Source: Reticulitermes lucifugus
Lineage: Eukaryota; Arthropoda; Insecta; Blattodea; Rhinotermitidae
Length of the DNA: 64,000 nucleotides
Direction: 5' to 3'
NCBI GenBank assembly: GCA_026260175.1
Contig: JAKCWW010000770.1
Span: forward strand, 1-64,000
Below the pieces are notes generated by a model that saw only the letters and a program-made list of their open reading frames with translations, made no database searches and was not told where the DNA came from. The translations under genes and the position numbers were made by a program. Position 1 is the first letter of the stretch. The number at the start of each line of letters is the position of its first letter. This document shows positions 1 to 10,456 of this stretch, piece after piece.

Positions 1-12
1 CAATCCTAGTAA

Positions 13-371
13 GCGAGCGGCCGCAGACCCACGCCTTAGACCGCACGGCCACTAGGATCGGCAAGTAACATGTTAATCGTAACTAATTGGCTAAACATTT
101 TGGTGGGTAGGGGTGAAAACAAGGGTTACGTAATTGAAGCTAAGTATGATTTGGCAACCACATACCTGGACACCTTGGTATTGTTTTTTATTGACGGGGA
201 TATTTTTTTTCATGGCGCGACAGCCGCCAGTGGTCCAGGGACTCCTCATTGTCGAGGCTTCACGATCACACTCGGACAGACTCTTGACGAGAGACATCCA
301 TGCCCCCGGCGGGATTCGAAACAAGCGAGCGGCCGAAGACCCACACCTTAGACCTGCGGCCGCTGGGATCG
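13..371 (-). repeat. tRNA-headed SINE relic with a duplicated GC-rich end
   Basis: A block beginning gcgagcggccg occurs twice, at 13-62 and 325-371. Read on the minus strand, the second copy is followed by gtttcgaatcccgcc, which looks like a tRNA B-box. The segment from about 213 to 371 is therefore probably a SINE head in minus orientation and the left copy the remnant of a second one. No target duplication was found. The family is not named. Confidence 0.45.
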
Positions 372-540
372 GTACTGTTGACAGGGATGCAAACATGAAC
401 AGTAGCTGTGGACTAAAACGGATATACCCTTCGACTGGCTTGAGAACTACCTGCTTTTCTCGTAGATGAAAACGGATATGATTTTGAACCCTTCGACTAA
501 CCGTGGACGAAAACTGAAATCCCCTCCAACCGTTAATCCA

Positions 541-985
541 TCCATCCATCCATTCACTACCATCCATCGACCAAGCCACGCAGCCTACCACCCAGACACC
601 CATCGATCCTTCCTATGTCCGTCCGTCCGTCCATTCATTAATCCATCCATCAAAACCACCCAACCATCCCAGCCATTCACCCATGCATGCATGCATCCAT
701 CCACCTCCATCCATCGATCCAGCCATCCGCCTACATGTCCATCCATCCAGCTGTCTGGGCTTCCACCGTTCCAGTCTTTCGTACATCCATCCATCCATGC
801 ATGCATCCACACACACACCCATCCGAGCAATCCACCCACGCATCCGTCAATCCATCCATCCACCCTCTCATCCGTTCATCCATCCATCCACCCTTTCATC
901 CATCCACCCATCCATCTATCAGCCCTTTCATCCATCCATCCATCCATCCACCCTCTCATCCTTCCATCCATCCATCCCGTAGGTG
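541..985. repeat. (CATC)n / (CCAT)n imperfect microsatellite
   Basis: About 445 bases of degenerate CATC units, with short interruptions such as cgtccgtccgtc and acacacac. It gives long open frames rich in His, Pro and Ser on the plus strand and Trp, Met, Asp and Gly on the minus strand, all artefacts of the repeat. Confidence 0.97.
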
Positions 986-1289
986 GACGAGGCAGGAGAC
1001 TAGTATTCATGGGAGTTCAAGAATGCTTGTTGGATTGTTGGTATCTGTACGAGCCTTTTGGCGCATGTTATACTCTCACAATACCAATTTATCTGCGTGT
1101 TTGCGTTATAGAACTATACGTTTCGGAAGCTCTTTGTGCAGCATTGGCGAGGCTAGAAGTGCGAGTGCAGCGCGTGCTGTTATTACTTCGTGATAAATTT
1201 ATTGTGATCCACGAGGTGTGGCTGTGAGGTTCCTGGAATTACTTTGCGGCAGATATTCCTGCTTACTTGCAGCATAACGAGAGAGGTCA

Positions 1290-1455
1290 CCTTGGGAAGC
1301 TAGGAATGAGAGGAGAGGGTTAGCGTGGTTGCGATCGGGGGTTTGGAAACGTGGCAGTTTAGCGTTTGAGGTCGAGAGGGGAACATGTCCATTATGCCGA
1401 GGTGAGGAGAATGCCAGGCACATACCTATGAATTGTTCAGATACGCAGAGAGGTA
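1290..1455 (+). pseudogene. LINE reverse transcriptase C-terminal zinc-knuckle fragment
   Basis: The plus-strand frame reads WLRSGVWKRGSL, then CPLCRGEENARHI, then MNCSDTQR. This is the C-x2-C...H...C tail seen at the end of R1/jockey-type LINE ORF2 proteins, where the usual text is CPLCxGEEDxxHIxLxC. Only this tail is left. The frame is joined on the right by a SINE, so it is a dead 3' scrap. The clade is uncertain. Confidence 0.6.
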
Positions 1456-1690
1456 AAAGCAATCCCATTACAGGCCTGGACAGGCCCTTAGGGCTTCAGG
1501 AGGTTGAGGCTCCCAGATTTCTAGACAATCGGCACATGGTGGTAAGGTTGTTACCCCGACGCACCGGCCGCCTTTACCCCCCCCCCAGGAAATATTCCTG
1601 GTACGCATTTCTGTTAGAGGCTGAGTTGACCCCAGGGCCATAATGCGACCGAAAGGATTATATCAATGAAAAATTCCAATGAGATATGCA
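1450..1690 (-). repeat. SINE relic, same family as the copy at 50398
   Basis: Starts with gtaaaagcaatcccattaca and carries gcgaccgaaaggattat, matching the copy at 50398-50701, which has a clear tRNA-like head and target duplications. This copy stops before the tRNA head and runs into unrelated sequence after about 1675, so it is truncated at its 5' end (right side, minus orientation). A poly-C run lies at 1579-1587. Confidence 0.7.
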
Positions 1691-2182
1691 GAGATGGAGT
1701 GAAAATGTTAAGGAAAAGGGGTGGTTGTTGATAAGGGAAGAAGAGGTAGCACTGTGACATAGACCGTCTTCGTGGAGGTATCTCCGCCACGGAAATTGGG
1801 ACGTGCCGCAACGTTCTTAATCATCGTCAAATGTGGGGTGGAGACTGGCATGGCATGTTACCAGTAGCCCGTTTTGTCACATATTTCAGGGCGAGTGGAT
1901 CTGTTGTACTGTTGTACGGTACTGGCACTACATAGACGCGATCCGTAAGAAGATCAGTACCATCAGTCAGTTACCTACACCGACATATATAAATAACCTT
2001 TATTACCAACAAATTGCACAACAAAAGTCACAGTGTCCGTTCATATTATACACAACTTGACGATATACAGGACTTGCCACTCAAGTTCGAAGTGAATTTT
2101 ATCAATTTCAGACGTTTTACTGCACTTGACTTTGAGTCCTTTATAATTCAAGTCTGTATATTGTCAACACTACACGTGGATG

Positions 2183-2215
<33 letters not shown>

Positions 2216-2377
2216 TTATATATTTACAATGTATTTTACCACTTACTGCTGCAGAAGTTAAATTTTCACTCCATATATATCCTTTGTATATCAGTGCTCC
2301 CAGAAGATGTTTATAACAAATAGCCGAAACATGTTGGATTTTATAATCAGTCCACCCATTGCTTCACTGTCTGGAGT
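1691..2377. other. Intergenic, no gene seen
   Basis: AT-rich sequence with a (TAA)n/(TTA)n microsatellite at about 2184-2217. No open frame resembling a protein family, and no RNA gene recognised. Confidence 0.6.
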
Positions 2378-2390
2378 AACATGTATGCTA

Positions 2391-2682
2391 GCGCCGTGCC
2401 ATGGCTCAGGCGGTTAGTCGCCGGCCTCTCACCGCGGAGGGCCGGGTTCGATCCCGGGTCATTCCATGTTGGATTTGTGGTAGACAAAGTGGCACTGGGA
2501 CAGGTTTTTCCCCAAGTACTTCGGTTTTCCCATGTCAATTTCATTCCACCGGTGCTTCATTACTTGGAAAAATGAAAAAAACTGATCATTTTTGTCTTCA
2601 TCTTCATCACAGGGATGCACAATAAGCCGTATGGCTGCGGTGCGTCTGTAGCTTCTGCTGCGGGGCCCTTCTCCATAAAAAA
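2391..2682 (+). repeat. tRNA-derived SINE, full length, with 13-bp target duplication
   Basis: The head has an A-box-like tggctcaggcgg (2402-2413) and a B-box ggttcgatcccgg, spaced as in a tRNA gene. The tail ends in an A-run (2676-2684). The direct repeat aacatgtatgcta flanks it at 2378-2390 and 2683-2695. CpGs are well kept, which suggests a fairly young copy. A much older relative lies at 34285-34480. Confidence 0.9.
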
Positions 2683-2695
2683 AACATGTATGCTA

Positions 2696-3121
2696 AGTTA
2701 GCAGCAGTATGCGTCTTATTTAATGCAACATATCCCAGCAATTTAAATCATGTTTTTATTTAATCAACAAAGTGGACGATTCTTGCCACAAAGCTTTCTT
2801 CATTACTTAAGGGCGTCCGTCTGTCTGCTGTTACACATATTGCTATAGCAGTGTTCACTTTAGCCCTGACTCACATAGCAGCTGTCTGCTAAAGGATGGA
2901 TGTTATACTACGAGTTTTTTTGTTTCCTCCTGGGGCTCTGGTATCGGCAGTTACCCGGTTTATATAACATCTAAATTACATTTAAATTGTACTATTCAAA
3001 ATTCAGAATGTGCGGAGAGGGTTCCCGGTTTAAGTCTGATTGCTGTCCGCACGTAAGACTTTCATGTTCTAAAGATGCTAACAAATCTCATTTCCATTAA
3101 CCTCTTCCATGTTGTAGCAAT
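2696..3121. other. Intergenic, no gene seen
   Basis: No coding frame, RNA gene or named repeat recognised. Confidence 0.5.
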
Positions 3122-3236
3122 AGGTACAGCCTAAATTTCACATTATATTCACCGTGCATTTTGTATAATTGACTAATTCACACCAACAAATGCACAAGGA
3201 GCATTTGTGGTGTGAATTAGTCAAAGGTACAGCCTA
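3122..3236. repeat. Micro-insertion E1: 12-bp direct repeats, CACCGTGCATT core, 24-bp hairpin
   Basis: The direct repeat aggtacagccta is at 3122-3133 and 3225-3236. The 91 bases between hold an AT-rich stretch, the core ttcaccgtgcatttt (about 3149-3163), and an inverted repeat (arms 3169-3193 and 3201-3224, 7-base loop, one extra base in the left arm). The right arm of the hairpin ends exactly at the right direct repeat. Two relatives are at 23847-23978 and 61045-61121. I cannot name the family. Confidence 0.7.
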
Positions 3237-4165
3237 GTTCTGGTGAGTTGAAACTTGGGAAATGAGGAAATGAACAAGCAAAAGGGAGGTGCAGGTTATG
3301 ATGCTGGCACCTGTTTTGTGGCACTTTGTCAGTGAAAAGTACCAATTCCAAATACATTCGCCGCTAGAACATTAGGAGCCGGCACAATTACTGTAATAAT
3401 GTAAGTGGTAAATTTTTCTACACAGATAGTAGTCGCCGAGTCATGTACCCTCGCCAGGCGAATACCCACCCCATGCTACCCGCATTCCTTAAATACCTTC
3501 CAAGTCTCAATTTACCATAACTGTATTGTGGTTATAAGCATGTAGGCGGTTCTTTTGTTCGGGAATCTATCTTCGGACAGGCTTGCCTGCGGGCTGGCAG
3601 TTTCTTAACAAAGGGAGAGAAGAGAGCATTCCAGTACATTCCAATGTCTCTGATTGTATGGAGCATTGTAAGATCTGTACCGGTGCTGGCATTGTAGCGC
3701 ATGGTTCATTCTTGGCCGCCAGATTTATTATTTGCAATGAGCTCAAGCCATAAACGCGGTTAAGCGTGATTGTTTGTTTGCCTGTAGCGAAAACAAATCC
3801 ACCCCAAATATCATAAAACGTACATTTTCGTTAGCCTGAGAACTTCCTGTTGCCCCTCAAGTAGATTTTTAAGCATTTTGTGGAACTCGGAAGAATTTGA
3901 ATTTTGGCCAGGTCTCGCTTAATTTGACAGCATACCCTGGACCCGATTTGACACTAGATACGTTCGGTTTTTCCTCAGAAGCCTGCTGCACAACTACAAC
4001 TACTACAGACTGACCGCCGGACGACCCTGACCCTCAGCAGCGAGGGACGCAACTGATACGCAGCCCTTATCTGAAAAGTGACCGCGGGACACTACAGCCC
4101 GTCTGCATACAACTGCGTGTTTCAGCTATCTCCCCGTCTCCGAGCGATAAGAAAGGCGACAGTAA
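3237..4165. other. Intergenic, no gene seen
   Basis: Mixed sequence with moderate CpG content. I find no coding frame with family resemblance and no repeat I can name. Confidence 0.5.
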
Positions 4166-4481
4166 GGCTCTATTCACACGGGCGACTGTCGCCCGTGTGA
4201 ATGGAATTTAAAAATTCTTGGCGACAATTCACATGTATGCGCTTCGAGCCGGCATGGAGACTATCGCCCTTCTGAAAGCTCAGACACAGATGCGTGGTTT
4301 TTCTGTCTCCCGTCAGTCTCCCTGTCAGTGAGCGACAAGAGTGGAAAGGAGACCGTAATGCTGTCGACGGGAGTCTTTACGCAGGCAGTCGACCGTGTGA
4401 AATCCCTCATTGTTTGCTGTGTGTTCTCTGTCGCTGGCAGACCAATCGCCGGCCACTCTGCCGCCCGTGTGAAAGAGGCCC
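4166..4481. mobile_element. MITE with TTCACACGGGCG ends (Harbinger/ISL2EU-like)
   Basis: The left end reads ggctctattcacacgggcg. The right end, reverse-complemented, reads gggcctctttcacacgggcgg. These terminal inverted repeats and the roughly 316-base non-coding interior fit a PIF/Harbinger or ISL2EU-type MITE, whose ends commonly read GGGCCTCTTTCACACG. A perfect 14-bp palindrome lies just inside the left end (4173-4186 with 4188-4201). A target duplication is not clear. The superfamily is inferred from the end sequence alone. Confidence 0.6.
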
Positions 4482-4727
4482 AAGTCAATTACACCGCTGC
4501 TGTTGGGAATCGAAGCTGTACCGCACAGTAGGTTGACAGTTAACAGTACTGAGACTCAGGATATGTAATACATGAGTGAGAATATGTAGTATAGATATTT
4601 TCTCTGAATTGTGATAAAGTTTTGTGAGTGTTATTTTATTACAAATATTTGGTACACTCATTTGCTATCAAGATAAAAGTCAGTACAGTATGTAGTCAGA
4701 ACTTAGTTTCCCCTAACTTGAGTCACA

Positions 4728-5340
4728 GCCGGAGTAGCGTGACTAGGCTGCTGGCTGGACGGTCCGCGGTTCGATTCCTGGCATAGGCAAGAGATTTCTT
4801 TCTCTAAAACAGCTGCTCTTAATTAGATATATTGTGGCTTACAACCAACTGCTCTTAATTAGATATATTGTGGTTAAAACCAGCTGCTCTTAATTAGATA
4901 TATTGTGGCTTATAACCAGCTGCTCTTAATTAGATATATTGTGGCTTATAACCAGCTACTCTTAATTAGAAATATTGTGGCTTACAACCAGCTGCTCTTA
5001 CACTCAGCTGTCGTACAGACGTAGTAACATAAATTGGACAGTGCTCCCCTCCTGTTTGTCTGACTGAACTTTAAACCTCCTCTAAAAATAACATAATCAG
5101 AAATAACATAGTCTACACCTCTAATATGCACACCTTTAGCATATATAACAACATCGAGACTACCCTCTCTTGGTACCACCCTGCCCCCCTATTGACGTTC
5201 TTTCCCGGGTGTAAAGCGGCCCCGGGGTGAAGTTAACAACTCAACTTCATCTAGTGCCGAGGTTAAGAATGAGTGAAGCTATACAGCTATCCCCCGTCTA
5301 TGCCTTCATGACGTGGACAGGGCAGGGAGAACTTTACTTT
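4728..5340 (+). repeat. SINE (family of 62664-62950) split by inserted repeat DNA
   Basis: The tRNA-like head lies at about 4731-4790 and has B-box ggttcgattcc. The body breaks off near 4809. It resumes at about 5183 with cccgggtgtaaagcggcc and runs to the conserved tail tggacagggcagggagaact at about 5330. Between the two parts lie the 36-bp tandem array (4810-5001) and about 180 bases of unknown sequence. The intact relative at 62664-62950 shows the uninterrupted order. Confidence 0.75.
4810..5001. repeat. 36-bp minisatellite, about 5.3 copies
   Basis: The unit begins cagctgctcttaattagata and ends attgtggcttacaac. Five full copies differ at only a few positions, one is a base shorter, and a partial sixth (cagctgctctta) closes the array. 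It sits inside the SINE at 4728-5340. Confidence 0.93.
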
Positions 5341-5344
5341 TTCT

Positions 5345-8300
5345 AGCTTTTATTAAATGTGCGATAAAGAAAAAACGAAATTTGTAATTTCGAATGGTAT
5401 GTGATATGTTACATTCTTGTACCAGCCGGTTTTGAGAAAACTGAAAACATTTCTTTGAACGCCATGAAGCACAGGAGTTAAAGTGGAAGCCATATATATG
5501 AAAGGAAATGAGGCTTGCCCGACACTCGTTCAATATGCCTATTAAATTTCATCTAATCTGAAGGCGGAACATTTGGACGGATAGACACAACGTTCCTTTT
5601 TTAGGCCCATTCGCAAAATTGCGAAAAGCGACTATTAGCTTTGTCATGTCTCTTCGTACGCAGGAAACAACTCGGCTCCCACTGAAAGGGTTCTCATAAA
5701 ATTTGATATTCGATCATTTTTCCAAAATCTGTCGAGAAATTTCAAGTTTGATTAAAATCTGACAAGAATAACGGGTACTTTACATAAGGCCTATGAACTT
5801 CTATGATATCTCGCTGAATTCTTCCTAGAATGAAAAATGTTTCAGACAAAAGTTGTAGAGAAAATCAAAATACACATTTTATGTTCAATAACGTTTCTCC
5901 GAAAATAGTGCCGTTTATGAGATAATGTGGAAAAATACTGTAGAGCCACACAGGCCATACATGACAACATAATGATGCGTAGAAAAGATGTGCATGCCGG
6001 CTAAGGCAAGAATATTCGTAATGTTTAATATTTATTGCTTCATAATTGATGAATTCCGTCTGATTTCATAAAGTGTTTTATAGCAACACTTAATGAAATT
6101 TGAGAAACTGCGCAGACTTTACCTGCCATTACGATGTGTTTAGCCAAATTATACGCCTAAAGAGGGTAATGAGCAAACGAACATTCTTTTGTTTCAAAGC
6201 AGCATCGAGCACTTTACATGAAGATCGACGTACGTTTCATTGTTGCTGGCGACATAAATTTTCCATAAAAGCATTGTTGTGCAACACTATTTTTTATAGT
6301 TGGTGCCGTGTAGCTCAACAACGCACAAAACGAATTTTTAAGATTTTTAAAATTTTATTTATTTTAAATGTTTCATACATAATGTCGACAATACATTGTT
6401 TGTTTTGTATTTTTATGAACGTTTTACGAGGAACGCGTAAAGTAATTAAAAATGTCTGGACTACTTCGTCTTTCACTGTGTTGGAAACGCAGTCATATTC
6501 GTTGAGCTGAATCGATGAAACAGTCCCAGTAGGGAGGTAAATAAATAATAAGTTAAGGAACTGTCGTAACGGAATGTTACTTACATTAGAAGGAACTCCC
6601 TAGAGGCCCAGTCTTAGGCTGTATGAACGCAGTTTATAACCCGACACACGATGTTTTTTAAACACCAATTTTAATATTATCCTTCCATTTAATGCGTAGT
6701 GCGAAGTATCATTTGCAATAGAAGTGGCACATTGGTTAAGTTGCACGCGGGTTGTTGGAATGGCGGCATAACGCACTTGCTATTGGGTGCTGTGGGTATG
6801 AATCTCGTTCTTTGTTCCTTTCCCTTCCTATAAGTTCGGACTGCATGAGTATCACATGGGCGGTAGGTGGGGTAAGCGTTGGTGTTGCAGAGGAGCGGAG
6901 GTTGTGCTACAAGCATGGACTAGAAGGCAGTGTGTGCTCAGCAGTTGAGCAGTGAGGTCGTTTCGTCATGTTTGACCTAGGGAACACCGCTTTCGAAAAG
7001 TGGTTATGTTGTGACCAAAGTAAGAGAGAGCGTCTAGTGTCGAAGGTAATTTGCAAGCTTAATGATTGTTACACGCGATGGATGTATTATATCATCTGTA
7101 ATTGTAGTATTGAGTAAACCATTGATCCCACATATATTATGGTATTATTTTACTCTTGTGTGAGACGAAATAACTCGTTTCATCGGTGTATCAGTTAATA
7201 ATTTTTATATAGATTTCAGTACGTGGAAACTGAACATTGAAAGTAAAGCTTTCACATACAACACGGTGAATCAGAGTTTGAGAACGAACGGTTATATTCC
7301 ATTCCCGACATTGGAGTAGGTTCTTCGTATTGTGTAGTTGTATTAGAAGTGTCGTGAAGAGTGAATGCTGTGTTATGCTGAGGTGCGTTGTGGATGACGT
7401 TCATGAAACCAACATCAAATGGGGACGATTGTGGTAACACAAGGCAGTTTTTTATGTACTGTTTATGGTGTGAAGTTTGTATTCCGGAAGAACTGAAGTT
7501 AGTGGTTTTTGTTGTTGTTGTTGTGGTAACTGTGACTATTTTCAAGACTGCAGACGATTACGTGCAGGAAAGTGAACAGTAACACTGGATCGTGGAGCCG
7601 GTTGATTTGTGTAAGAAAGATAAAAGGTTTGGCATTGATCAAAGATAAAAGGTAACGCCACCTTTGTAAGTTCGGTTATGAAACAAGAAACGTACGGTGC
7701 GTGCTTGGTTATAAAATACTATAATTGCGTTATTTCGATCCATGAGCAACAGTGAATCAATTATTCATGTACAATCGCGGCTTAAGTTGTAGACGTCCGT
7801 TCATTAGGGAGAATATGAAAGAACTACATCCTGGTTTTCAGCAACTCCGATCAATGGAAGCTTTTAAGCTTCCCCCTGCTACATATTTGTCCCCCCCCCC
7901 CACCTATCCTTTAGTTGACATTATATGAACACGTGTTTAAGGAAATAACCCGCCCATACAGCGTTGCCTTAACTGTAACTTGGACATTACGTCGTGACGC
8001 CACCTAACCGAAAAACTGGAATTTATGGGCAGTGCGTACGTACGGTGTCCCAGAAAATGCCGAGAGACGTCTCATTCGCCAGCTGAATGAAGATCGCTAT
8101 GACGATACTATTATGACTGCTACTGCTACTGGAGTGTTAGGCTGAACGCGGAAACCAATTATAGGATTACATTCACGATTTTTATTACGTAATACAACTT
8201 CTCATCGAGGCGAGCAGGTGTTTGAAATGAGCTCCAGCTTTCACACATCCCTGACATTTGCTGAACAAGCGGTACGAGTTTTTTTTGGGCCGTGTATTTT

Positions 8301-9320
8301 CTATACTGCGTGCCCAACGATTTCCAAGTTAGTTGTTTTTGGATTATCTGCCGACCACTATGCTATCTTGAGTACGGGGCAACGTGGCAATTTAAGTAAT
8401 TGATTCATAAACAACTGAGCAGTTTCACAGAACAAACGAAACGATACTATGTAAAGACACTTCGACAATTTTCACGAATGTAAATATGTATGGTTTCAAA
8501 CGAAGGAATTTTATGGGCGCGCATAGAGATTGCTTTGACACCGATTTCGCGGTATAGTCATTGAAGGGATTTTGTGGATAGGCTTCTGAGCTCTCCGCAT
8601 GTCTGTTTCTTTTGAAGGGACAAGTACTGATGGTTCTCACTCTTTCGGACCTTGTTAGAAATTTGACCATCGGTTGATTTGTTGATTTAGATGGAATTTA
8701 AACACAAGGAACCGATGTCGAAATTCGAAACGACACATTTTCTAGCGGTTCTTTCCTATATAGGTAACTACAAAAAAAAACTTCTGTATTCCGTATTACT
8801 GCATACGCACAAGTAGCAATAGTACTTCACGCACAATGAAAGGCTTCCGCGATGCACTGTACGTACATATTCACGAACTTCAAACAGTATAACCTACTAA
8901 ACCTGGGCTATGAAACAGGACTGGGATGGTGACGCAGTGTAACCGTACTAGCCGGAAAATCTGGCGAGGATGAGTCATGCTATGACTGACCATGTTGCCG
9001 CATGTGCGTCAGTTTACGTACAAATAAACCGTCTGTGGTGTAGTAATGTGGACCTTAAAGTTACCATGTGCTGAGCGGTCATTTGTGGAGGGTGTCCACT
9101 TTCCATGTAGTGGCCAGGTTAGGAGGGAAGTAGTAATATCAATGGCATGGTGATTGGGTTTAAACTATCTGTCGGTGGTCTAAACATCGCAGTGCCCGAA
9201 GCTCAGTGTGTGTGCTATAGGTTTACTTGGATGTTGTTACCACACCGAAAGGAATAGGACTGCTTTCTTCATGCTACCCAGGACGAAGCAACTTGCTTGG
9301 GTACTTTACAGAGTGACACA
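5345..9320. other. Intergenic, no gene recognised
   Basis: About 4 kb of CpG-rich sequence. Open frames are short; the longest, 6100-6510 on the plus strand, has no recognisable motif. A poly-C run lies near 7891. I can name no repeat, RNA gene or host exon here. Confidence 0.5.
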
Positions 9321-9323
9321 ACT

Positions 9324-9530
9324 ACAGTGTTCTGAAGAGTTGGGCAGATGTTAGTCCAAAGAGTAAAGAAAAGTGACCGTTACTGTACGATGTCTTAAGA
9401 AGGTTAACCGAGCATACTATACATAGTGGGACCACTACTGTTTACTGAAGAGTGGAGTAGCTGTCAGTCCACACAGTAAGGCAACGTGACCGTTACTGTA
9501 CGATTTCTTCAAAAGGTTAACGGACCGTGC
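9324..9530. repeat. Two diverged tandem copies of an about 115-bp unit
   Basis: Two segments share ctgaagagt, then agtcca, then gtgaccgttactgtacgat, then aaggttaac in the same order, at about 9332-9408 and 9446-9524. They are diverged direct repeats just outside the Copia fossil. Confidence 0.65.
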
Positions 9531-10216
9531 ACGAAACCTCCCTTCGAAGTAATGTGACGGCCGTGTGATGATTGGGCATAGGTTTGTCGACTGGACCCTG
9601 TTGCTGTTCTCCACAAAGTCGGAATGTGTTTTTGTTGGATCGTACAGTGTCCTATCGTCGATTGTATGGGATAAAGGACAGGAGCACGGAATTGATAAAT
9701 TAAACACTGCCATCTTGGTTTTTGCGGATGGAAGGAGTAACACAACATAAAGCCACATCGGGCATAAAAATAAAAAAAAATATCGACGGCGTGTTCATAA
9801 TACAATTTCATTACTCATGAGCACTGCCATCGAACAGTCCTTAATCATAGTTGTTATCTCTAACTCATATGCCCTGTATACAAAATTCAAACTTTTCTTT
9901 TGGTAGGGGGTTTGTTAACACATCTGCTAACATCTCATTTGTATTTAAATATTTTAGCACAATTACGTCTTCCTGAATCTGTTCCCAAAGAAAATGACAT
10001 TTTACAGCAATATACCTAGTTTTGTCATGTTCCAATTGACTGTCATCATAAATTATGACATGGCTTTATTTACCAGTTGCCTCTTTCATTCTTGATAAAA
10101 AAAAATTTACTTCTCTAGACGCTTCCGGAATACATTCTGACTCAGCACTAGTGTGAGTAAAAGTTCTCTGTTTTCTACTGACCCAAGATATGGATCCATT
10201 TGCTAACTTAAACACG

Positions 10217-10456
10217 AAACTTGAAAAGGATCTAATATAGTTTTCACGGGCGCACAGCCGCGTCAATTCTTTTGAATACAATGTTTCGGGGACTAGCTCC
10301 GTCCCCATCCTCAGCAAAACTGATCAGTTTTGCCTGAGGATGGGGACGGAGCTAGTCCCCGAAACGTTGCATTCAAACGAATTGACGCGGCTGTGCGCCC
10401 GTGAAAACTATATTGAATCATGTCGCCGCGAAAGTTTTAAAACTTGAAAAGGATCT
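10217..10456 (-). mobile_element. Palindromic Penelope-like element with hammerhead-like motif, 17-bp target duplication
   Basis: The direct repeat aaacttgaaaaggatct is at 10217-10233 and 10440-10456 and encloses 206 bases. The interior is a near-perfect inverted repeat (arms about 10236-10317 and 10327-10413) with a short centre and a unique tail (10414-10439). Each arm carries CTGAGGA, then ggggac...gtcccc, then GAAAC; on the plus strand these are at 10334-10340, 10342-10360 and 10361-10365. This resembles a hammerhead ribozyme core with one extra U before stem II. Inverted terminal repeats with hammerheads are typical of Penelope-like elements, hence the tentative class. It is inserted in the Copia fossil, so it is younger. 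Confidence 0.7.

Noticed and set aside
466-1227. Long open frames (up to 253 codons) through the CATC tract on both strands
   Set aside because: They are composed of repeated SIHP or DGW peptides produced by the microsatellite and lack any protein signature.
2391-2470. Possible tRNA gene (A- and B-box-like sequences)
   Set aside because: It is the head of a 292-bp SINE with an A-rich tail and target duplication. The heads at 4731, 20926, 50640 and 62676 are likewise SINEs.
4810-5001. CRISPR-like array
   Set aside because: The units are directly tandem with no spacers, in a eukaryotic context.
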